Source: Calliphora vicina (Eukaryota; Arthropoda; Insecta; Diptera; Calliphoridae). Taken from it: DNA of 64,000 nt. Positions 12,127-23,100 of this stretch are shown here, in pieces (the stretch's first letter is position 1; the number at the start of each line of letters is the position of its first letter). The notes beneath the pieces are model-generated. The model searched no databases and was not told the origin of the DNA. It worked only from the letters and a program-made list of their open reading frames with translations. Position numbers and translations under genes: made by a program. The DNA is taken from positions 28,373,857 to 28,437,856 of the forward strand of contig NC_088781.1 of the NCBI RefSeq assembly GCF_958450345.1, given 5' to 3'.

Positions 12127-12998
12127 CACAGAAACAATTATATTTCAATTCAAACCACTATACAATAACATAAGGTACACCCAGTAGAAAATAAATTCTC
12201 AATTATACAAGTCTTGTAACGTCAAACAAAAGAAAATATAAAAAATATGAAAAAATCGAAATCAAAGTTTGACGTTATATGGCTAAATATTGAAAACTCT
12301 CCCTAGTGATTCTACCTTCTACAATTATTGTATCATGAATTCAAACATTTATCACATATTGAACTGGTGCTCAAAAACTAAATTTTCTGATATTTTCTAT
12401 TGAATTTTGAATTTGATAATTTTGACAATTGAATATACAATTTTCGTTATTGGTTGAACCAGGGCACACTTAGAAAGGTGACTGCGATGAAACAGCTGAT
12501 TATTTTTTTTATTAAGTTTGAATTGTCAATTCACTTGTGGTTGTTGTGGCGAAAAATACAACAAACCCAAAAGCAAAAACAACAACAGGCAACTTTGACA
12601 GTTCACCTACTTTTTAACAAAAACAAAGTACCTGTTGTTTTTGTATTGTTGTAGTGATGCAGTCACCTTTCTAAGTGTGCCCTGGGTTGAACTTTAAATA
12701 CAAAAATTATTGAACAGATAATTTTCGTAATTGAAAACACAAAAAATAACAAAAATGTGTTTTCAATTACGAAAATTATCTATTCAATAATTTTTGTATT
12801 TAAATTTCAACCAATAACGAAAATTTTATATTCAATTGTCAGAATTATCAAATTCAAAACTCAAAATTCAGTAGAAAATATCAGAAAATTTTGTTTTTGA
12901 TCACATGAATACTTGATTCAATTATAAAATAAATGAAACCAGTTGAATATGTGATATATATTTGAATTGAAACGGTTTAAGAAATAGGGTTTTCTGTG
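12127..12998. mobile_element. Long-inverted-repeat element with CACAGAAA tips, second layer
   Basis: The tips are CACAGAAA and TTTCTGTG with TA immediately outside each, suggesting a TA target duplication. Long mirrored blocks include ATTTCAATTCAAA, CACATATTGAACTGGT, TTTTCTGATATTTTCTA, TTGAATTTGATAATT(T/C)TGACAATTG and TTTTCGTTATTGGTTGAA. The right half also contains an extra inner palindrome (12,700-12,815, around AATTTTCGTAATTGAAAACA). An hAT-type MITE is inserted in the middle. There is no coding capacity. Confidence 0.65.
12460..12684. mobile_element. hAT-type MITE, 225 bp, 8-bp target duplication GGTTGAAC
   Basis: The element begins CAGGGCACACTTAGAAAGG and ends with the exact reverse complement. 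The inverted match runs at least 25 bp, through GTGACTGC. GGTTGAAC stands directly outside both ends (12,452-12,459 and 12,685-12,692), an exact 8-bp duplication as hAT elements make. It is inserted in the mirrored TTATTGGTTGAA block of the long-inverted-repeat element. An open frame of about 65 codons across it is incidental. A longer, diverged relative is at 56,742-57,072. Confidence 0.9.
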
Positions 12999-13345
12999 TA
13001 AGCGCCATTGCAGTTTTGTAAAAAACCCCAGCAGCAAAAAACCAAATCAATTTTTTTTAAATAAAGTTTATAACGTTGAAGAAACATACCTGTTTTGTTT
13101 ATCAACTTTAACTCCAATTGCAAGTAAGTCCATCCTGCATTTTGTATTTCCAAAGTTATTTATCTACAACGTACGAATAAATAACTTTGGTTTTGCTATT
13201 TCAACCCCGTTGAAAGGAAACAGCAAAAAGGCTACAAATTTATTTACATAGGGTACTCTAAAATATGAACTTAGTGAACTAAGCTGTTCATATTTTAAAA
13301 AGCTTTAAAATATGAACAGATCATTTTTGTTTTTTTTTAACGTAT

Positions 13346-13899
13346 TGTTACGAAATTGTACTTGAATTCAAATATAACGATTTTACGGCTGATTTAAAAG
13401 TAGCATAATGCTTTCAAATAACAGTGCTGTAAAACTGTAACCTATCTGTGGGCATTATTAAATAAAAGCTTTCAGTTGATTTGATCGTAAGTTGGCAACG
13501 CTGTATTCGATTTCGAATATTCAGTTAAAGAACATTGTAGAAAGTACACCACATATGGCGTATGTATTAGAAACTTCTAGACAGTTAAAGAGCTTTCTAG
13601 ATGGTAATGCAGTGTTATAAATAGTGGCAGAGGTTGCAGTCGTGAGTGAGTTTATCAGAGACGCTTTTCGAATAAACATCAACTTAGTGCCTTAAAGTGT
13701 GCTGTGTTTATTTTCAAGTAAATTCGTGTACATTATAAATTGTGTCTGTATTTCTGAGAATTTATAAACGTGTATAAAAAAAACATTGAGTGGCTATTTA
13801 ATTCTGTGGTTGTTGTACATTTTGAATAAATAAAGAGTTGTCACAATTTTTAAACTACTAAACGGCTTTTATTTGCAATCGAAAGTATCCGGTTTAACA
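13346..13899 (+). mobile_element. Solo LTR, Gypsy-like, copy 1 (TSD GTAT)
   Basis: It starts TGTTACGAAATTG and ends AACA, flanked by GTAT on both sides (13,342-13,345 and 13,900-13,903). TG...CA ends with a 4-bp duplication are typical of Ty3/Gypsy LTRs. Inside are a TATAAATAG box (near 13,617), a plausible start region, and AATAAATAAAG poly(A) signals near 13,825. The sequence is nearly the same as that at 14,510-15,112 but lacks about 50 bp next to its 3' end. There is no internal retroelement coding next to it. Family assignment beyond 'Gypsy-like' is not possible from the LTR alone. Confidence 0.85.
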
Positions 13900-14509
13900 G
13901 TATTTTATCTATTTACACAGAGTTGAAATCTAAATCAACAGGGTAGTGGCTAAATTCTAATTCAACTGCTGAATAATTTTTGGACTTCCCTAGCTGTTGA
14001 TGGGAATTAGATGTCATTCGCAAATATAAACAATCTTGCAAAAGTGAACTGGCCTGGTATTAATTTGTTCATATTGTCGCGATTACACTGTATTTGATAA
14101 GAACAAGCTTCAAAAATTAATAATAAATTTTTAAGTCGATATAAACGTGAAGCCTTCATTAGGCAATTGTCGAAAAAATCAATTGTTATCCGCCCCTTTA
14201 AAAACGTTGACAGGGAAGCAGATTTTGTAAAAATAGCAGACACAGAAAATAACTCGTCCACATAATCAAAATACCCAAATTGTGATAAAAAATAAGTCAG
14301 TCAAAATTATAGTTAAAAAGGTTTTTCGTTTAGATGCTTTGACCTTTATTAGTTTTTGTAGTTTTTTAATGCTTTGGTCAAAAACATAAAATTTCAATTA
14401 TGGTTGATCTTAATAAATGTTCTTCATTCTCTTTTATTTACATACTCGTACAATAAATAATATATTTTTATTAATTTTTAATAAATTTTAAAAAAAATAT
14501 GATGAATAT

Positions 14510-15112
14510 TGTTACGAAATTGTACTTGAATTCAAATATAACGATTTTAACGGCTGATTTAAAAGTAGCATAATGCTTTCAAGTAACAGTGCTGTAAAAC
14601 TGTAACATATCTGTGGGCATTGTTAAATAAAAGCTTTCAGTTGATTTGATTGTAAGTTGGCAACGCTGTATTCGAGTTCGAATAATCAGTTAAAGAACAT
14701 TGTAGAAAGTACACCACAGATGGCGTATGATCTAGAATATTCGAACTTTGACAGTTAAAGAGCTTCCTAAATGGTAATGTAGTGTTATAAATAGTGGCAG
14801 AGGTTGCAGTCGTGAGTTGAGTTGATCAGAGACGCTTTTCGAGGAAACATCATCTAAGTGCCTTAAAGTGTGTTGTGTTTGTTTTCAAAGTAAATTCGTG
14901 TACATTATAAATTGTGTCTGTAATTCTGAGAATTTATAAACGTGTATAAGAAAACATTGAGTGGCTATTTAATTCTGTTGTTGTTGTACATTTTAAATAA
15001 ATAAAGAGTTGTTACAATTTTTAAACTACTAAACGGCTTTTATTTGCAATCAAAAGTATCCGGTTTATTTAAAGGAAATAAACCAGCGTTTTGAAAAGGT
15101 TAAAACGTAACA
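14510..15112 (+). mobile_element. Solo LTR, Gypsy-like, copy 2 (TSD ATAT)
   Basis: 603-bp LTR starting TGTTACGAAATTG and ending ACGTAACA, so the tips TGTTAC/GTAACA are inverted. ATAT flanks both sides (14,506-14,509 and 15,113-15,116). It has the same promoter (TATAAATAG near 14,788) and poly(A) blocks (AAATAAATAAAG) as copy 1. Because each copy has its own target duplication, the two are separate insertions and not the 5' and 3' LTRs of one provirus. Confidence 0.88.
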
Positions 15113-15476
15113 ATATGAAATAATACAGTGCTTTTTTATTTGAATTGTGGAATTGACGATTCGTATTTTTTTTTTGTAAAATTTGTGAATTTGTTAAAGT
15201 TTGACTACAGATTCAAAACGTTAAAAAGGTAACGGTAACGCTAATTTGGATTATTTCGGTAACGGTATTTTAATGATAACGGTAATTTCATTTTGATTTA
15301 AATTATTCATAAAATTTACAAAAATTAATAATAAGTTGACAAAGTTGCTATTCTTTTATATTTTAAATTCTTTAGATTTCAATAAACTAAATTATTAAGA
15401 TCAAAAATTTTTATTTTTATAATTTCAAACTATTTGTAGAATAGGTAACGGTAATTGTCATTTTGAAGGGTACTTA
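15113..15476. other. Intergenic, GGTAACGG-rich
   Basis: Repeated GGTAACGGTAA-type motifs at 15,229-15,290 and again near 15,445. Similar motifs occur at 55,845-55,935. It may be a decayed terminal region of a DNA transposon; no gene is seen. Confidence 0.4.
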
Positions 15477-16288
15477 TCTGTCATTTATTTTCACTTAGTT
15501 ATTGAACATTGTAGTGTAAACGAAAAAGTTTTTTTACTTCGAAGTTTGAGGACCAGGAATTGGAGACATTACTACATGAAGATTGTTGTCAAACTCAACA
15601 AGAGCTTGCAAAATCATTAGGAGCTACTGAATCAGTAATTTCAAAATGTTTTCATCCAAAAGCAGGGAAATTAGGTAACATACGAATTTAAGCTAAGAGA
15701 CCATGAAATACGATTTTGTATGTCTGAAATACTGCTTGAACGCTATCAAAGAAAATCATTTTTGCACCGAATCAATACTTGAGGTGAGAAATGGATCCAT
15801 TACGATAGACCGAATCGTATGAGATCATATGTGATGCGCTATGGTAATGCTCTGTATTTGGTGGCACTAAAAGGGTCCTATCTATTATGAGCTGCTGAAA
15901 TCTGGCTAAACCATCACAGGGAATCTGTACCCAGCGCTATTGATTCGTTTGAAGCGAGCCAGCGGCCAGTCATGAAACCATTTAGAAAGTAGTGGTTGGG
16001 AAGTTTTGCCTCAGTCGGCTTATAGTTCAGACCTTGCCCCGTACCACAACTATTTGTTTCAATGCAGAACACTCTCTCTGGGGTACGCTTCACCTTAGAA
16101 CTGAGTATCCGAAATTGACTTGATCATCGCTCATGTCCTCAAAAGATGAGGACTCCAATGTTGCCAGAAAGATGGGTAAAGGTCATAGCTAACAATGACT
16201 AACACTTTGAATAAATTTATATTGCACAAATGTTTCAAAATAAAAACTAAACATTTTAAAAAATCTCACAATTTTAAGACATAAACCC
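15477..16288 (+). pseudogene. mariner element, dead (copy 1)
   Basis: A decayed mariner with both ends recognisable by comparison with the copies at 32,395 and 49,897. The 5' part has TTATTGAACATTGTAGTG. The transposase helix-turn-helix remnant reads QELAKSLGATESVISKCF (about 15,605-15,655). A degraded second-aspartate region YSSDLAPYHNYLF lies near 16,020-16,060, and the C-terminal PERW.KVIANN block near 16,165-16,195. Many stops and frameshifts and a missing middle make it non-functional. At about 0.8 kb it is shorter than a normal mariner (about 1.3 kb). Confidence 0.85.
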
Positions 16289-16561
16289 AATTCAATTCAT
16301 TCAATTTATGAATAATGAATTTTTGCCATTTTTAAAATCCCAAAAATAAAGTAAAAAAATTTTAAATTTGTAAAATTTAATTGAATTTGGAGTTTTGAAA
16401 ATGTTGCAAAATTTATCTTTTTTTTTGGCAACATATAGACAAAATAGACAAAAATATCATAGCTTCTATGAATCTTCGATATTTATGGAGTTTTCTTTTC
16501 TGACATAAATGAAGTCTTTATTCTGCCTTTTACACTTATTCGTGTTGTTTTCTGATAAAAA
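16289..16561. other. Short intergenic stretch
   Basis: AT-rich. GGAGTTTTCTTTTCTGACA at 16,488-16,506 recurs inverted near 18,297-18,315, on the other side of the two DINE-type elements. It may be the end of a larger decayed element; otherwise nothing was seen. Confidence 0.3.
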
Positions 16562-17270
16562 AAACAAGAGTGCTGTGCCGAATGTTATATACCCTTCACC
16601 AAATTATACTACAAAATTTTAAATATTTTTAGGTAAACAAAATTAAATTTTTTTTCCAGTTGTTTTTTTTTCATTTTTTAGGAAAAAATTTTTTTTCGAT
16701 TGTTATTTAAAATTTTAAAATTTTTTTTTTTAAATTTTAAAAATTTTTTTTTTAAATTAAAAATTTTTTTTTTTAAATTTTAAAAAAAAAATTTTTTGTG
16801 AAAAAAAAAATTCGGGTTAAAATTTTTTTTCCCGATTTTGACCCATTGTAGGTCGAACTTACTATATATATATACGTCGTTGCAAATGTCTTTGAAATAT
16901 CTATCATTAGATATCCATATTGTCTATATTAATGTCTCAGTAATCCAGATATAGGTCAAAAATCGAGGTTGTCTTGGTTTTTTTCCTCATATCTCAGCCA
17001 TTTGTATACCGATTTTGCTGATTTTAAATAACAAAATTCTCGAAAGCATGTCTGACAGAATTATTGAAGATTTGGATCCCGAAGATATCTGGGGTCTTCA
17101 GAAAATTGATTTCAACAGACAGACAGACGGACACGGCTTAATCGACTCCGCTATCTATAAGGATACAGAATATATATACTTTATAGGGTCGGAAATGAAA
17201 AATGTAGAAATTACAAACGGAATGACAAACTTATATATACCCTTCTCACAAAAGTGAAGGGTATAAAAAT
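16562..17270 (+). mobile_element. mini-me/DINE-like element (family 1), near complete
   Basis: The 5' block AAACAAGAG..GCTGTGCCGAAT and TATACCCTTCACC are followed by a long A/T homopolymer middle, TATCTATCATTAGATATCC, and a core with the (GTCY)n tract seen here as its complement (ACAGACAGACAGACGG near 17,120). The GTCGATTAAGCC complement and AAAGTGAAGGGTATA close it. The TATACCCTTCACC block is inverted relative to the closing AGTGAAGGGTATA. The GTCY microsatellite and subterminal inverted repeats fit mini-me/DINE-1-type non-autonomous Helentrons. The 80-codon frame inside is incidental. Confidence 0.8.
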
Positions 17271-17422
17271 ATAGATTGGTAAGCGTACAACATGTTCTTT
17301 TCAACTAATGTTGACTTAAATCCCCGAAAATATGCTACATGTTTCACCCTCAATTTTATCAAAAGGTTAACATTTTAATTTGTTCTTGAAGTTCGTTTGT
17401 GTTAATGAAATATTTCCTGTAT

Positions 17423-18160
17423 TTATACCCTACACCACCATAGTGGGGAGGGTATTATGCGTTTGTGCAGATGTTTGTAACGCCCAAAAATATTAGTCTA
17501 ACACCCACCTTAAAGTATACCGATCGACTTAGAATCACTTTCTGAGTCGATTAAGCGATGTCCGTCCGTCCGTCCGTCTGGCTGGCTGGCTGTCCATGTA
17601 AACCTTGTGCGCAGAGTACAGGTTGCAATTTTGAAGATATTGCGTTCAAATTTGGTACATATTATTTCTTCGGCCCAAGGAACAAGCCTATTGAAACTGG
17701 CTGAAATCGGTCCATTATTTCACCTAGCCCCCATACAAATGTCCTCCCGAAATTGGACTTCATCGGTCATAAATGTTTAATTTATATATGTATCTACACA
17801 AATTCCGCTCCAAATAAGTTTTATATACACAAAATTCATGTCACCAAATTTTGTTACGATCGGTCCATAATTAGTCATAGCTCCCATATAGACCCGCTTC
17901 CGAAAATCACTTTAACGTGCATAAATCGCTTAAAAATGTTGGTAAACACACAAAATTCAAATTTAATATAGACATAAATCACACTACCGAATTTCATGGT
18001 GATCGGTCCATAATTGGTCATAGCCCCCATATAAGGCCCACTTCCAAAAATCACTCAAAAATATAAATTATTGAAATTTTAAAAGAAAATTTTTTTTTGC
18101 TCTTTTACTTAGTGTAGGGTATTATTTCGGTCAAGCCCGACCATACTTTCTTACTTGTTT
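17423..18160 (-). mobile_element. mini-me/DINE-like element (family 2), copy 1
   Basis: On the minus strand it begins AACAAGTAAGAAAGTATGGTC with a hairpin (GGTCGGGCTTGACC), then AATACCCTACACT. It ends GGTGGTGTAGGGTATAAAT. The core carries GTCGATTAAGCGATGTCCGTC (plus-strand view) and runs of GTCC/GTCT and GGCT near 17,560-17,590. The architecture is the same as family 1 but the sequence differs. The second copy, in opposite orientation, is at 54,751-55,520. Confidence 0.8.
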
Positions 18161-20669
18161 TTTTATTAAAAGTGTTTAAATGGAAGCAAAAAGTATAGTT
18201 TTAGAATATTTAGAAGCTAGATAAAATAAAATTGAATAAATGGTAATGGTTAGCCATACACATTATGATGATACAAAATATGTTGGCAATATTTAGTGTC
18301 AGAAAAGAAAACTCTATTAAACTATAAAAACTAATAAATCCAAGACGTTTAAATATTCATTTCATTCTCGCAATAAGTTAAAAAAATTTTAAGATATTTT
18401 TATGGTTTTAGATAGATAATTCGATATATATTAAGATTATGTTATAATTAAATGCAATAAATATTTAATAAACTTTAGATATTGTCTACAAATTTACAAG
18501 GATCCTATCGCTGAGTAAATCCGTTTAAAAAAATGTCTTTACTTTCCTCTTTATTTCATCTTTCCTGCACTTAAGGTTCATTGTTTTGTATATAAATTAC
18601 AATAATAAAATAATATTTATTAACCACTGTTCTTAATTTCTGATTTGATTTCATGTAGCATTTTTTTTATTATATGTATTCGCTTTAAAGTATGCAATAC
18701 AATTTTTTGCTATTTGTATAAATACTAAATTTCTATGCCACCAACAATAGTGAGAAAAATGTCAACAAAACTATTTTTTTCCCCCAACAAGACTTGGTTC
18801 GTTTTTGAAACAAACAAAAAATAACTACATATAAATGAAATAAACGAATAAAATAAATAAATTTGCGAATTATTTACAAACAACTGTATCAAAATTGTAC
18901 AAAAGAATAGTGTGAAATTGTACGGGTGTTTGCAACTAAGTAGAAAATCAGCAAATAAAATGCACTTAAAGAAATTAATAAATAAAAAAATATATCGAGC
19001 AGCAACAGCAAACAAACCTTAAGTGATGAAGCCAAACTATTATAATTCAATGTAAACAAAAAAGCAAAATACATTGCAGCCAAACCGTTTTTTATTTTAT
19101 TTCGCAATGGGATTTCGTGTAGACCTATAAAATATTGATAAATGGTGTAAATCATCATAATTTTATTGATTTTCATAGAAAACTGAAAATCCAAAAAAAA
19201 TTTTCAATGTCATGGCTCTATACGATTATTCTCTATATAAATAAAAACAAATCAATAAAATATCCCTTATTAAAAGCCCATTTTAACCATAGTTTTGTAA
19301 CTTTAAACAAATATTCTCCCAAGATCTTTTAAAATTACCTCTTTAAGCATTTTAGTTACAATATTTTACCCTTTATTATATATTAAATCTTTTTGAAATT
19401 AAATTATTTACATAAAACATTCAACAGTTTCTTTGGTTATTTCTTGTATTTAGGGGAACACATCAATCATATTTAAGACCATAAATAGTTACATAGTCCC
19501 CTTTTTCATTTAATTAGTTTCATGTTTAGGTATTAAATAGCAATTAAGAGTTGCACATTGAAAAGCTCTTTATGTGAAATATTATTAATTAATTTATAAG
19601 TATCTTAAGGCTCTTTAAATGGCTGGCAAATACTCACCCAAAAGGGGGGAAATGATTTTTAAGGCTTGCTACTTGGCTACTTGACACATAATAAAATTTA
19701 AACTTTAGTTTTCATTTAAAAGAAAATATGTATCTTTAAATATATTAGGGCCTCATTTTGTGAATTGAAGCGTAAGAAATTTGTATGAAAAATACTGGGA
19801 AAAAGTTTTGAAAATTTTATTTTTTCCCGTTTGTCGTTTTGTTTTATAAAATGAGGCCCCTAAAACAAACTAAATTTTTTATAATTTCGGAATAACTTAT
19901 TAATATTAAGAATATAAAACTGAAAAAGCCCAAACTTAGCAATAAAATAAAAACGATCGATGTCATTTGTTCTAATCCGGTGAGCGGTCTGCTGATGAAA
20001 TGTTGTATTGATCTTGGAAAATATATTCTCAATATTCTCTTTCTTAATGGAAACACTATTTTTTTATTTCTTCTAAAATTTGTTTCAGTGTTTTCATCAA
20101 TGCCATAAAAACGTAATATATGTATGTATGTACATTTCTTTTAAAACTCGTTAGTTTTTATGTGCATAGTGATGGTATAAATATTAATAATTGTTACCAA
20201 CTTTAGATTTTAGATTTTATGCAAACATTTTTATACATTTAAGATTATAATATGGCAAATAAATACTTGAATAGGGGAATACGGTTGGCAAGTAAGTACA
20301 TACATATGTAGAGCATAACATTATTAATTATATTATTGTGGGGAAATCGTAATTTTATTCACAGAATCACAGTTAAAGTCATTTTGGAACTTTTTCGGGA
20401 AAAATGCAATTTTTGCCTATATGACATTATATTTTGTAGTGTTGCTTAGTTTTAATAAAACAAATAAGAATATAATCTATAGCAAAAATATATACTGGAG
20501 ATTTCGCTAAAATTGGAATATGTTAACCCTTTATGTATATATCGGGGTCAAAAAACAAATTATTAAATATATTTGACACTTGCCATAAAAACTAACGAAT
20601 AATAAAGTAAAGGATTTAAATGAAATGATCCACTGGGCGCCAAATTAAATAAATAAAAAGCATACACAA
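18161..20669. other. Intergenic, no gene seen apart from one MITE
   Basis: AT-rich. Two overlapping minus-strand frames at 18,725-19,194 are rich in F/I/L/Y and have no known domain; I read them as chance frames in AT-rich DNA. The only structured item is the small MITE at 19,746-19,861. Confidence 0.45.
19746..19861. mobile_element. Short hairpin MITE, GGGCCTCATTTT termini
   Basis: The left end GGGCCTCATTTTGTGAA and right end TTTTATAAAATGAGGCCC are inverted copies. The total is about 116 bp with an A/T-rich centre. TTA stands to the left and CTA to the right, so a 3-bp target is possible but not exact. A degraded relative with the same termini is at 51,737-51,850. Confidence 0.6.
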
Positions 20670-23100
20670 TTTAATGGTAAATTTTATTCTGTTAAAAATT
20701 CCTATACAAAAGTTTATTCGTACAAAAATTACCATGAAATTGTATTCGGATATAAATTTCAATAGAAAATTTTATTCGGTTACATATTTATATAGACAAT
20801 TTTATTCGGATACAAATTTCTATAAAAAATTTTATTCGAATACAAATTCAATATAGGAAATTTTATTCGGATAAAAATTTCAATAGAAAATTTTATTTGG
20901 ATACAAAATTCTATAGAATGTTTTATTCGAATAAAAATTTCTATTGGATTTTTATGATAAATTTTATTCGGATAAAAATGTTTATAGAAAATTTTATTCG
21001 GATATAAATTTCAATAGAAAATTTTATTCGGTTACATATTTCTATAGACAATTTTATTCGGATACAAAATTCTATAAAAAATTTTATTCGGATACAAATG
21101 CAATACAAAATTTTATTCGGATACAAATTTCTCAACAAAATTCTATTCGGATACAAATTTTAATAGAAAATGTTATTCGGTTTCTCTAAAAAAAAATTAT
21201 TCGGATACAAATTTCTATAAAAAACATTTTTCGGATACACATTTTTATGGTAAATTATATAAATTTTTATAAAAAATTTTATTCGGATACAAATTTCTAT
21301 ACAAAATTTTATTCAGCTAGAAAATTTTATACAAAATTTTATTCGGATACAAATTTCAATAGAAAATTTTATTCGGTTACAAATTTATATAGAAATTGTA
21401 TTCGGATACAAAATTCTATAAAAAAAAAATTTATTCGGATACAAATTTCTATAAAAAATGTTATACAATTTTCAATAGAAAATTTTATTCGAATACAAAA
21501 TTCTATAGAAAATTTTATTCGGATACAATTTCTATAGAAAACTTTATTCAAATTTCTATAGAAAATTTTATTTGGATACAAAATTCTATAGAATGTTTTA
21601 TTCGAATAAAAATTTTTATACAAAATTTTATTTGTATTTTTTGATCAATTTTATTCGGATAAAAATGTTTATAGAAAATTTTATTCGGATATAAATTTCA
21701 ATAGAAAATTTTATTCGATTACATATTTCACTAGACAATTTTATTCGGATACAAAATTCTATAAAAAATTTTATTCGGATACAAATTCAATAGAAAATTT
21801 TATTCGGATACAAATTTCTAAATAAAATTTTATTCGGATACTAATTTTAATAGAAAATGTTATTCGGTTACATATTTCTCTAAAAAAATTATTCGGATAC
21901 AAATTTCTATAGAAAATTTTATTTGGATACACATTTTTATGGTAAATTATATTCGGATATAAATTTTATTCGGATACAAATATGTATGTATCTATAAAAA
22001 ATTTTACTCGGACACAAATTTCTAATCAAAATTTTATTCAGATAGAAAATTATATACAAAATTTTATTCGGATACAAATTTTAATAGAAAATTTTATTCG
22101 GTTACAAATTTATATTTTATTCGGTTACAAATTTCTATAGAAAATTTTATTTGGATAGAAATTTGTATAGAAAATTTTAATTCGAATACAGATTTTCTGT
22201 TCGGATACAAATTTTAATAGAACATTTTAATTCGAATACAAGTTTCTATAATAATTTTATTCGATTAAAAATGTCTATAAACAAATTTTATTCGGTTACA
22301 AGTTACTACAGGGAATTTTTTACGGATACAATAAAAAATTTAATTCGGATAGAAATTTTTATAAAAAATTTTATTCGGCTACATATTTCTATAGAAAATT
22401 TTATTCGGGTACAAATTTTATTCGGATTTTAATCGGAAACATTAAAATTTTATTCGGATACAAAATTCTATAAATTTCTACACAAAATTTTATTTGGATT
22501 TTTATAATTTTTTTCTGATAAAAATTTTTATAGAAAATTTTATTCGAAAATTATTTCTATAGACAATTTTATTCGGATACAAATTCAATATAAAATTTAT
22601 TCGGCTACAAATTTCTATAGAAAATTTTATTCGGATACAATTTTCTATAGAAAATTTTATTCGGCTACAAATTTCTATAGAAAATTTTATTCGGGTACAA
22701 ATTTGAATAGAAAATTTTATTCAGATACAAACTTCTATTGAAAATTTTATGTTTTACAAAATTCTATAAAAAAATTTATTCGGATACAAATTCAATAGAA
22801 AATTTTATTCGGATACACATTTCTAAATAAAATTTTATTCGGATACAATTTTTAATAGAAAATGTTATTCGGTTACATATTTCTCTAAAAAAAAATATTC
22901 GGACACAAATTTATATAGAAAATTTTATTCGGATACACATTTTTATGGTAAATTATATTCGGATATAAATTTTTATAGAAAATTTAATCGGATACAAATA
23001 TGTATCTAAAAAAAACTCGGACACAAATTTCTATACAAAATTTTATTCAGATAGAAAATTCTATACAAAATTTTATTCGGATACATATTTTTATACAAAA
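20670..23100 (-). repeat. 30-bp satellite array, arm 1 (inverted relative to arm 2)
   Basis: About 2.4 kb of units with a 30-bp period. In plus-strand reading each unit contains ATTCGGATACAAA, TTTCTATAGAAA and AATTTTATTCGG. It is the same unit as at 24,530-27,290 but reverse-complemented. Units here are diverged, with indels that break the period. TTTCTATAGAAA is a perfect 12-bp palindrome. Open frames such as repeats of (Y)SDTNFYRKFY arise because 30 is divisible by three; they are not genes. Confidence 0.92.

Larger units (their letters stand above)
11899..14090. mobile_element. pogo/Tc1-type element, outer layer of a nest
   Basis: The left tip CAGTGCACTCGCGATAATAT is matched by the inverted right tip ending at 14,090 (read inward, CAGTGTAATCGCGACAATAT). 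TA flanks both ends (11,897-11,898 and 14,091-14,092), the target duplication expected of Tc1/mariner/pogo elements. A short acidic reading frame near 11,967-12,025 (DDLEKDDDFLDIDMEPL) ends in a stop and may be the tail of a lost transposase; that is a guess. The element has been split by a TA-flanked element (12,127-12,998) and by a solo LTR (13,346-13,899). Its own sequence is only about 0.76 kb. Confidence 0.7.

Noticed and set aside
12454..12654. A 66-codon frame
   Set aside because: It lies almost wholly inside the 225-bp hAT MITE and starts in its target duplication; it is not a gene.
13346..15112. A complete short LTR retrotransposon with 5' and 3' LTRs
   Set aside because: Each LTR has its own 4-bp duplication (GTAT, ATAT) and the sequence between them includes the end of a pogo/Tc1-type element, so they are two solo LTRs.
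16562..17270. Open frames with 'ESMSDRIIEDLDPEDIWGLQKI' type content in several places (also 32,903, 33,257)
   Set aside because: They recur only within the mini-me/DINE-like elements and include the GTCY microsatellite. They are conserved as repeat DNA; stops and frames vary between copies.
18725..19194. Two overlapping hydrophobic minus-strand frames that look like membrane proteins
   Set aside because: The F/I/L/Y-rich composition follows from AT-rich DNA. The frames overlap each other and have no signal or family features.
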